Positions 26,821 to 34,247 of a stretch of DNA of 43,411 bases are shown one piece after another. Location: the NCBI GenBank assembly GCA_030679985.1, contig JAUXSI010000036.1, positions 1 to 43,411 on the forward strand, read 5' to 3'. The translations under genes and the position numbers were made by a program. The notes beneath the pieces were generated by a model. It was not told the DNA's origin and searched no databases. It saw only the letters and a list, made by a program, of their open reading frames with translations. Source of the stretch: Candidatus Moraniibacteriota bacterium. GTDB taxonomy: Bacteria; Patescibacteriota; Minisyncoccia; Moranbacterales; UBA2206. Within the stretch, counting starts at the first letter, position 1, and each line of letters begins with the position of its first letter.

Positions 26821-27648
26821 ATGATGCAAGAAAAAGCGAGAAACAATGCCATAGCTCTGTCCATCGGATTTTTTTTGATCGCTCTGATCACCCTTGCGAC
26901 TATTTTCCGTCCGTCTCCGAAAATTAAAAGCCCCGATTCCGGAAGCGCGGCCCGGCAAAGCGACCTCATAGGAAAATTAGACGCCGCTCCGAAAATCTCC
27001 AACGGCGAACTGTCCAAAAAGATCCAGCGGAAAGAAAAGATGACGCTGATAGATATCCGCTCCGAAATCGAATATGCCCGCGAACATTTGCTGGATTCGC
27101 AAAATATCCCGCTAGCGGAGATCAATGAGGCGCTCAATATATTGGATAAGCACGCAACCTACGTATTGATCGGCGCCGATGGCATATCCGAACCGGTCGC
27201 GACGGTGCTGGACGACCTGTCGGACAATGGCTTTGAAAATATGTTTTACCTTGAAGGCGGATTTTCCGCTTGGAAAGACGGCTATTACCCGACGATTTCC
27301 GAAGGCGATCCGAACCGGTTTACCGACCAATCCAAAGTAAATTATATCCAGACTGACGCATTAAAAGAACTGGCCGGTTCGGGAAAAAACCTGCTAATTA
27401 TCGACGTCAGGAAAAGCGACCGGTTCAACGAGGGACACCTGGACGGATCTATAAACATCTTCCTGGACGATCTGGAAAAGAGAAGAAAAGATATCCCGTT
27501 CGGAAAACAAATAATCCTTTGCGATGACAACGGACTAGGAGCCTTCAAGGCGGCCGTCAGGCTGTCCGATATGGGATTTTACAACGTCCTCACGTTTTCG
27601 GACGGATTGGATAACTGGAAAAAGAAAGGCTATCCGATCGTGAAATAG
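26821..27648 (+). CDS. Membrane-anchored tandem rhodanese-domain protein
   Basis: N-terminal TM; LIDIRSEIEYAREHL...GGFSAWKDGYYP and IIDVRKSDRFNEGHLDGSINI...ILCDDNGLGAFKA...GLDNWKKKGYP. Confidence 0.85.
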   Translation: MMQEKARNNAIALSIGFFLIALITLATIFRPSPKIKSPDSGSAARQSDLIGKLDAAPKISNGELSKKIQRKEKMTLIDIRSEIEYAREHLLDSQNIPLAEINEALNILDKHATYVLIGADGISEPVATVLDDLSDNGFENMFYLEGGFSAWKDGYYPTISEGDPNRFTDQSKVNYIQTDALKELAGSGKNLLIIDVRKSDRFNEGHLDGSINIFLDDLEKRRKDIPFGKQIILCDDNGLGAFKAAVRLSDMGFYNVLTFSDGLDNWKKKGYPIVK

Positions 27649-27691
27649 GGTTTGCGAAAAAGCCAGTCCGAAGATGCTTTCGACATATCCG

Positions 27692-28396
27692 TCAACTGGT
27701 CCTGCTAACCGGGTTTTTCGCGATATACGAATACAATACCAAGGCCTGGGAAGCTAGATATTTTATTATCTCCTGGTTGTTATTATCGCGACCCTGGAAC
27801 GCGTCAAAAGACCTTATGATCAGGTAACTCTTTATGTCATCGATAGTTTCATGCGAACGGAAGACGATGTAGTCGCCCGATTGCTTTATGAAAATATTTT
27901 CCCCCATCAAAAACAGATCCGGCTTCTGTTCGGGTGAACCGCACTTGTCGTTATGGCAGACATGCTTGATGATTTCATTGGTCCTGACATTAAAAAAAAC
28001 CAGGGTGGCGCATTCCGCCTTAAGGAGAAAAGTGGCCGACTCCGTAATTGAATGATATATCTCTTTTTCGCGCTTCTCATTCAGATTCGTCCGTTCGGAC
28101 AGGCCCATTCCGATCTGCATCAAAAGATCCATCTTGCGGTTTATCTCGCCGATATAGCTGTACGATTCGATCAAATCCCGCGCTGTCTGCTGCAACCTGC
28201 GCTGTTCCCGCTTTTTTTCCTTCTCTTGGACGGCCAATTGGTGTTCCTTCAGGATAAAAAACAGGAATCCGAGCATTCCCAAGAGAAATATCGCCAGCTC
28301 TTCGATCCGTTCATGCGGTATGCCGAAATAATCCTCGCGGAAAATGTCCGGAATCATTACGGCGATTATGAATATAGCTAGATATAACCAATACAT
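27692..28396 (-). CDS. Two-TM membrane protein with GAF-like cytoplasmic domain
   Basis: Two N-terminal TMs, coiled coil, then IGMGLSERTNL...ITESATFLLKAECATLVFFN pattern. Confidence 0.55.
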   Translation of the reverse strand: MYWLYLAIFIIAVMIPDIFREDYFGIPHERIEELAIFLLGMLGFLFFILKEHQLAVQEKEKKREQRRLQQTARDLIESYSYIGEINRKMDLLMQIGMGLSERTNLNEKREKEIYHSITESATFLLKAECATLVFFNVRTNEIIKHVCHNDKCGSPEQKPDLFLMGENIFIKQSGDYIVFRSHETIDDIKSYLIIRSFDAFQGRDNNNQEIIKYLASQALVLYSYIAKNPVSRTS

Positions 28397-28410
28397 AGGT
28401 TTTTTTAAGA

Positions 28411-28638
28411 TTAACGGAAGCCTGCGTCCGGTTCCTTGCTTTTGTCGATTATGACCTTGCGCTTATTGGAGAAAAAGAAAAGGTATAATATTTCCAATAT
28501 CCCGGCCGTGTTAAGCAGTAGCAGGATGACAAACCAAATCCCTTCGCCGCGCCGCGCCGATTTCCAAAGTGCGAAACCCTTCCAAGGTATCGACCAGACG
28601 ACAATCGCGATTAAGATAAAAAACAACTTATTTTCCAT
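28411..28638 (-). CDS. DUF5652-like small membrane protein
   Basis: IPWKGFALWKSARRGEGIWFVILLLLNTAGILEILYLFFF. Confidence 0.75.
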   Translation of the reverse strand: MENKLFFILIAIVVWSIPWKGFALWKSARRGEGIWFVILLLLNTAGILEILYLFFFSNKRKVIIDKSKEPDAGFR

Positions 28639-28689
28639 TCCGATTTTTCCTTAATGGTTACGTTTATATTTTATCATTAAAAACGGTTT

Positions 28690-29655
28690 TTATGAATTTT
28701 TTCCGGCCAGCGCGAGAAAGACCTGGCGGATTTTTTGCAAACTGTCCCAATCATGGATCGAGACCGTTTCGACATCCGGATTGATCCGGCTGATCGCTTT
28801 GATTTTTTCAGCTATCGCATTTTCATCAAGCAGATCGGCCTTGGTCAAAAGAATCATTTCTTTCTTGGTCAGCAACTCCTGGTCATAATCCCCCAATTCT
28901 TTGCGGATGGTCGCATAATCCTTTTGCGGATCCTCCGACTCGAGTGAAATGCAATGCACCAAAGCCTTGGTCCGTTTGATATGCTTGAGAAATTTTATGC
29001 CTAATCCCCTGCCCTTGGACGCGCCTTCGATAAGGCCTGGTATGTCGGCGATTATGATGCCGTCCATAGCTCCCAAATTAGGCTCCAGGGTCGTAAATTC
29101 ATAATTAGCCACCTTGGCATCCGCCTTGGTCAATTCATTGAGAAGACTGGACTTGCCGATATTGGGCAACCCGACCAGTCCGATATCCGCGATCAACCGG
29201 AGCTCGATCATAAACTCAAATTCCTCCCCCAGCTTCCCATCTTCATGTTCTTCCGGGGACGTGTTTATCGGCGAACGAAAACAGAAATTTCCGCGTCCGC
29301 CGATACCGCCCTCCGCCACCCGTATCGGCTTGCCGACTTCCGACACGTCGATATCCTCGCCCGTATTCAAATTATGCAAAACCGAACCGATCGGCACAGT
29401 CAGGACTATGTCTTCGCCACTGTGGCCGTCTGAATTATCCGACCGGCCATCCTTGCCGTTGCCGGCATAATGCTTAGGCTTGTTTTTATACTTGTTTAAA
29501 GCTGACAAATTCGAAACGCCTTGGAAATAGACATCCCCGCCCTTGCCGCCGGTTCCGCCGGTCGGGCCAAGGCTCATCTTAGTCTTATTGAAAGCCACGA
29601 CACCGTTTCCGCCCCGTCCGGCAAAAATTTTGATTTTTACTTCATCAGTTAACAT
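28690..29655 (-). CDS. obgE: GTPase ObgE/CgtA
   Basis: MLTDEVKIKIFAGRGGNGVVAFNKTK...GGTGGKGGDVYF, GLPNIGKSSLLN, ADIPGLIEGAS. Confidence 0.97.
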   Translation of the reverse strand: MLTDEVKIKIFAGRGGNGVVAFNKTKMSLGPTGGTGGKGGDVYFQGVSNLSALNKYKNKPKHYAGNGKDGRSDNSDGHSGEDIVLTVPIGSVLHNLNTGEDIDVSEVGKPIRVAEGGIGGRGNFCFRSPINTSPEEHEDGKLGEEFEFMIELRLIADIGLVGLPNIGKSSLLNELTKADAKVANYEFTTLEPNLGAMDGIIIADIPGLIEGASKGRGLGIKFLKHIKRTKALVHCISLESEDPQKDYATIRKELGDYDQELLTKKEMILLTKADLLDENAIAEKIKAISRINPDVETVSIHDWDSLQKIRQVFLALAGKNS

Positions 29656-29656
29656 A

Positions 29657-29702
29657 AATTCTACGAATTACGAATAAAATACAAATTTACAAATATACGA
29701 AA
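29657..29702. repeat. Dispersed TACGAAT/TACAAAT-type repeat, copy 1
   Basis: TTCTACGAATTACGAATAAAATACAAATTTACAAATATACGAAA. Confidence 0.6.
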
Positions 29703-29706
29703 TTTT

Positions 29707-30429
29707 CTAATCATTTTTAACTCCGAGGTTTGCGAGAAATTCCTCCAGTTCATCGCCCGACAGCCGCCTTTTTTGTCCCGGACGGTTGGTCAGTTTTACG
29801 TTCATGATCCGCACCCTTTTCAGATCGAGCACCGCATAGCCCAGAGCGGTGCACATTCGGCGGATCTGGTGCTTCTTGCCTTCCGTCAGGACGATCTTGA
29901 AAATGTAGTCATCCAGCTTCTCAACGACGCACTCCTTGGTCGTAAAATCTTCCAACTTGATCCCGCGGCGCATATGTTTTAGAAATTGGTTTTTTATCGG
30001 CTTGTCCACCGCGACCACATACTCCTTCTCGTGGCCATATTCCGGACTGAGCAATTTTTCAGTGACCCGCCCGTCGTTAGTCAGGATAATCAACCCATGG
30101 GAAGCCATATCGAGCCGTCCGACCGGAAAAACATCGGCAGCGGCATCCGTGGCTTGACGGATATCTTTTTGTCCCGCTTCCGGCGTGTGCGTCACGATGC
30201 CGATAGGCTTGTAATAGGCGTAATATTCATATTTTTTAAGCGCGTTTTTCAATTTTTTATCAACCGCCACTACATCATTTTCATTGACTCTATCCCCCAA
30301 AACAGCCACTCTTCCATTGATTTTGACCATTCCTTTCCCGATCAATACATCCGCTTCACGCCGACTGCAAAAACCCCGCGTTTTAGACAGGTAACGGTTG
30401 ATGCGCATTGGATAGGTCAGATTTTCCAT
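29707..30429 (-). CDS. RsuA/RluB/RluF family rRNA pseudouridine synthase (ORF extends to 30471)
   Basis: S4 domain plus PVGRLDMASHGLIILTNDG and EGKKHQIRRMC. Confidence 0.93.
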   Translation of the reverse strand: MENLTYPMRINRYLSKTRGFCSRREADVLIGKGMVKINGRVAVLGDRVNENDVVAVDKKLKNALKKYEYYAYYKPIGIVTHTPEAGQKDIRQATDAAADVFPVGRLDMASHGLIILTNDGRVTEKLLSPEYGHEKEYVVAVDKPIKNQFLKHMRRGIKLEDFTTKECVVEKLDDYIFKIVLTEGKKHQIRRMCTALGYAVLDLKRVRIMNVKLTNRPGQKRRLSGDELEEFLANLGVKND

Positions 30430-30576
30430 AATTAAATGGCTTAGACTTTTTGGACTATAACTATACCACACTATTTTTATTTTTGCAAGGGCATTCGGCC
30501 GACCCGCCTAATTGCGTCTTTTTACGGCCGGATCGCTCTCGCTAGTAACATTTTTCCACCCGATGGTGTATAATGA

Positions 30577-31662
30577 TTGCAACCAAGTTTTGACACCCTT
30601 ATGAAAATATTTTTGCGTACATTCATCATCCTCGGATTCGCCGCCGGACTGATCGGAGGGTATTTATTGACAGTGCAGGACAAATCCTACGCCCTTTCTG
30701 ACCTGCTCGGACAAAAAACAGCCATCCTGCCCAAAGCCGGATTGCCGGCGACACCTTCGCAAACCGCGCCGGCCATCCAAACTGATTCTCCTGCAACATC
30801 CACGCCAACCGAAACTACGGACCCAAAACCTGTTCCGGCTGATCCGGCCGCGCCGACCGGTTTTTCTTTCGCTGTCATCGGCGACACGCAAAGGTTTGAT
30901 CCAAAAAATCCCACCGGCGGATTACAACAAGCTGTCCAATCCATCGCGGGAAAAAACGTTTCTTTCCTGATGACCAGCGGCGATCTGCTTTCCAGCTGCG
31001 ACGGCAAAGACAAGTGCCGGGACAATTTGCAGCAATGGAAAAACATCCTGGAACCGATCAATGCCAAAACATACGCGGTGATGGGAAACCACGACCGGAC
31101 CGGCCGCAGCAAAGCCGACCGCCTCTGGCAGGATTTTTTCGACCTGCCGAAAAACGGACCGGCTGGATTCGAGGAATTGGTCTATTCATTCGATTTTGAA
31201 AATACCCACGTCGTCGTTTTGAATTGCGAAAAACCCGACGAAAACGCTTTGGGACGGGAACAGCTCAATTGGCTCAAGTCCGACCTCGCCCGCAATAAGC
31301 AAGAGCATACTTTGGTATTTTTTCACGCACCCGCCTATCCGGTCAGCTCCAAGCAAGGCGAAAGTCTCGATACGAATCCGGACGATCGCGATGAATTGTG
31401 GCGCATCCTCCAGTCCCACCAGGTGGACGCGGTATTCAACGGACACGAGCATATCCACAGCCGCCGGAAAATCGGCACGATCCATCAATTCGTATTCGGC
31501 AATACCGACTCGTTCGACCATGACCTGCCCGAACCGGATGTGGCGGATTATTCCTATCGCGGAAAAAGTTTCGGCCTCGTGACCATCCAAGGCGCCGTCG
31601 TGAAAGTCGATGCCTACGCGGTTGACGGGACACTCCTGGATTCATTCGAACTGCCACGATAG
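30577..31662 (+). CDS. Membrane-anchored or secreted metallophosphoesterase
   Basis: N-terminal TM, Pro/Thr linker, FAVIGDTQRFD, MTSGDLLSSC, VMGNHDR, FFHAPAYP, FNGHEHIHSR. Confidence 0.9.
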   Translation: MQPSFDTLMKIFLRTFIILGFAAGLIGGYLLTVQDKSYALSDLLGQKTAILPKAGLPATPSQTAPAIQTDSPATSTPTETTDPKPVPADPAAPTGFSFAVIGDTQRFDPKNPTGGLQQAVQSIAGKNVSFLMTSGDLLSSCDGKDKCRDNLQQWKNILEPINAKTYAVMGNHDRTGRSKADRLWQDFFDLPKNGPAGFEELVYSFDFENTHVVVLNCEKPDENALGREQLNWLKSDLARNKQEHTLVFFHAPAYPVSSKQGESLDTNPDDRDELWRILQSHQVDAVFNGHEHIHSRRKIGTIHQFVFGNTDSFDHDLPEPDVADYSYRGKSFGLVTIQGAVVKVDAYAVDGTLLDSFELPR

Positions 31663-31738
31663 CCCTTTTGCTCCGTGATAAGCGCGGAGGTTGATTTTTT
31701 TGCCGGCTTGATATACGATATATAGGAATTAAACTTAT

Positions 31739-31810
31739 TGGGGAGTAGCCAAGCGGTAAGGCACAAGGTTCTGGTCCTTGGATGCGGGGGTTCGAATCCC
31801 TCCTCCCCAA
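31739..31810 (+). tRNA. tRNA-Gln (anticodon CTG)
   Basis: TGGGGAG...CTCCCCA acceptor; anticodon loop TTCTGGT; T-loop GGTTCGAATCC. Confidence 0.95.
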
Positions 31811-31825
31811 CTAATTGAATTTAAA

Positions 31826-31857
31826 AGCGCCCCTCAAATGGCGCTTTTAAATTTTAT
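31826..31857 (+). terminator. Terminator after tRNA-Gln
   Basis: TTTAAAAGCGCCCCTCAAATGGCGCTTTTAAA. Confidence 0.75.
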
Positions 31858-31866
31858 TTATTTTGA

Positions 31867-32008
31867 GAGGGATTCGAACGGGCAGAAGCAAGCTAGAAAA
31901 TTTACGAAGGAATTTTCGCAGCGAGCGTCGGCAAATTCGAGTGAGCGAGGATTTGACGCTGCCCAGGGCAACGAGTCCGAACTTGTGAGGACGAGGCGGA
32001 AATCCCTC
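31867..32008 (+). ncRNA. Candidate structured RNA or hairpin element between the tRNA-Gln-derived repeats
   Basis: Mostly nested stems GAGGGATT/AATCCCTC, GGGCAG/CTGCCC, GAAAATT/AATTTTC, GCGTC/GACGC, CAAAT/ATTTG. Confidence 0.4.
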
Positions 32009-32025
32009 CTCCCCAACTGATACAA

Positions 32026-32054
32026 AATAAGGCTATAAAAAGCCTTATTTTTTG
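32026..32054 (+). terminator. Stem-loop terminator
   Basis: AATAAGGCTATAAAAAGCCTTATTTTTTG. Confidence 0.7.
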
Positions 32055-32188
32055 TTTAAAATAGCTAACGCTATGTCACTATTTACAAAATCATAAAAGT
32101 GTGCTAATATATCAAGTCGGACCTTAACAATTCAACACCACATATTTTCCCCTTTTCACAAAACCCTACCACACAAAGGAGATGCGTA

Positions 32189-33280
32189 ATGAAAAAACTA
32201 GCCATAGCAATACTGTCAGTCTTATTGGTGAGTGCAACAGCCTATTCAGCAAGTTGGGAAATTTTAGGCGATCAAGGCTTCAATGATCATTATTCAACTA
32301 AACACAAGATAGCCGTTCACCCAAAAACTCAAGAAGTTTATGTGGCTTTCAAAGACTTTAATCATTCGAATAAGGCAACCGTAAAAAAATTCAATGGTTC
32401 GTCTTGGGAAGTTGTTGGCACCACAGGTTTCAGTATTGGAGAGATAGGAAATGGCAGGATTGGATTTACCTTCAATCCCCTAACTAATGAACCTTACTTA
32501 GCCTATGAAGACTGGTCCAATTCAAACAGGATAAGCGTCATGAGATTCAATGGCTCCTCCTGGACCAGTGTTGGTATTCCTGGATTCAGCAAGGGTCGCG
32601 TGACGGATATCAGCATCGCATTTAACCCAAAAACGAACGAACCTTATGTGGCATATGAGAGCGGGACTAAGATTACAGTCATGAAGTTCGATGGGCAATC
32701 ATGGATTAATGTTGGGAATCCAGAGTTTGGAGGAGCGGCTAATGAGTTTGTCTCAGGCGTAGACATTGCTTTCGATGCCAGTGAGCCGTATGTTACGTAT
32801 AGCATTCATAGCTCTGGAAGAATACTCGTAGTCAAGCTCCATGCGAACTCATGGATTGATTTTGGAAATACAGGGGCTAACTACGTCAATGTATTTACCC
32901 CCAGCATATTATTCCAACCCACGACCAATGTTCCATATGTGATTTACGGATATGATGGAGGCATCGAAGTAATTAAGTTCAATGGGGAATGGAAGAGTGT
33001 GGGCAAAGAAATATCTAATACCCATTCCTGGTTGGATATGTCTATGGGTTTTAATCCTAAAACCCAAGAACCCTACGTAGCGTTCCAGGACTATTCAAAA
33101 TATTTCAAGCTTACAGTGAAAAAATTTAATGGAAAATATTGGAGCCCGATAGATTTGCCAGGCTTTAGTTCAGGCGCGGTTAGCGATATAGCTATGACCT
33201 TCGACAAGAACGGCATTGCCTATATAACTTTCCACGACCATTCATTGGACAAATCTATTGTCATAAAATTAAATCCCTAA
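32189..33280 (+). CDS. Secreted repeat protein, predicted about seven-bladed beta-propeller
   Basis: Signal peptide MKKLAIAILSVLLVSATAYSA; about 7 repeats of the type (F)NPKTNEPYVAYxDxxxxxxxTVKKFNGSSWxxVGxxGFS; RBS AAAGGAG. Confidence 0.75.
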   Translation: MKKLAIAILSVLLVSATAYSASWEILGDQGFNDHYSTKHKIAVHPKTQEVYVAFKDFNHSNKATVKKFNGSSWEVVGTTGFSIGEIGNGRIGFTFNPLTNEPYLAYEDWSNSNRISVMRFNGSSWTSVGIPGFSKGRVTDISIAFNPKTNEPYVAYESGTKITVMKFDGQSWINVGNPEFGGAANEFVSGVDIAFDASEPYVTYSIHSSGRILVVKLHANSWIDFGNTGANYVNVFTPSILFQPTTNVPYVIYGYDGGIEVIKFNGEWKSVGKEISNTHSWLDMSMGFNPKTQEPYVAFQDYSKYFKLTVKKFNGKYWSPIDLPGFSSGAVSDIAMTFDKNGIAYITFHDHSLDKSIVIKLNP

Positions 33281-33309
33281 ATGCAAAGTGACTTAGCAAG
33301 TCGCGCAAC

Positions 33310-33348
33310 GAGAGTGAGCCTGAAAGCCTCACTCTTTTTTTATTTGTA
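33310..33348 (+). terminator. Terminator of the propeller gene
   Basis: GAGAGTGAGCCTGAAAGCCTCACTCTTTTTTT. Confidence 0.75.
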
Positions 33349-33506
33349 AAATTTCGATAAAAAAACAATCCGAAGACCGTTACTATGTTCATGGATTTCC
33401 GGCCATGCCCCGCTAAAAAGCAGAGTTTAGGTCAATTTAGTTGTTATTTATATTTTGCCTTATTTTAAGATAAAAATCAATACCTTAATATTCTTAGAAA
33501 ACAAAA

Positions 33507-33529
33507 AGACTGATTAACTAAATCAGTCT
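33507..33529 (-). terminator. Terminator of the nuclease/kinase operon
   Basis: AGACTGATTTAGTTAATCAGTCT followed by TTTTGTTTT on the minus strand. Confidence 0.7.
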
Positions 33530-33602
33530 AATGCGATTTTATTCAAACAATAATCAAACGCTCATACACAATTATTTATTATTTGACAAAGATAAGGGAA
33601 AG

Positions 33603-34247
33603 CTATCGTGCATATGTAGCTCTCATCATTTGCTCTGCTAAATAAGCGTGTGCCACCAAGTTGGATGGATTTTTCTTTTTAGCCTTCAAAATAATATCTA
33701 TTTTATCAGTCGACACAACAATTAAACCAATATTATGCTTTTTTAATAAATCTAAATCAACCCTATGGGAAAATTTCTCACTTATAGCCAAATAACTTTC
33801 ATGAGAATATGTTTTATATCTTAAGGCCTGATAAAATCCACCCTTCCAATCTGCCAATTTAGCTTCTATTGATATTATTTCTTTTATAGGGGAGGTGTAT
33901 GTATTTTTAACAAAAAATTCATCTTCGTTAATTTTTTCTAATATTTCATTTTTTACCAAAAGATTAATTAAATTTAATACCTGCTTTTTAGTAAGGAATG
34001 TATCTTCACAAAATTTTTTAATCTCTATTTTTTTATTTTTTCTATTAAAATATTTTAAAACCGTAAATACATCATCGTAATCCAATGCCATGGCATCCCT
34101 GTTATTTATTTTTTCAGTAACAAATACTAGATCAGCAATTCCATTTCCACTATTAAATTCACTTACAAAATGTCCGTCTGATATCTGATACTTTTCGGAT
34201 AGATATTTCCTTAATATAGGAATCATTTCTTTTTCGAAGTTAAACAT
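33603..34247 (-). CDS. PD-(D/E)XK nuclease-like protein
   Basis: SGNGIADLVFV ... IISIEAKLADWKGGFYQALRYK (D...ExK); probable winged-helix insert; overlaps the kinase stop by 8 bp. Confidence 0.6.
   Translation of the reverse strand: MFNFEKEMIPILRKYLSEKYQISDGHFVSEFNSGNGIADLVFVTEKINNRDAMALDYDDVFTVLKYFNRKNKKIEIKKFCEDTFLTKKQVLNLINLLVKNEILEKINEDEFFVKNTYTSPIKEIISIEAKLADWKGGFYQALRYKTYSHESYLAISEKFSHRVDLDLLKKHNIGLIVVSTDKIDIILKAKKKNPSNLVAHAYLAEQMMRATYAR

Larger units (their letters stand above)
31795..32018 (+). repeat. tRNA-Gln 3'-end duplication unit (206-bp period) with internal structured segment
   Basis: 18-bp direct repeat AATCCCTCCTCCCCAACT at 31795-31812 and 32001-32018; inverted T-arm copy GAGGGATTCGAAC at 31867-31879. 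Confidence 0.75.

Noticed and set aside
31859-32020. Second tRNA-Gln copy downstream of the first
   Set aside because: Only the 3' terminal 18 bp and an inverted T-arm are present; it cannot fold as a tRNA.
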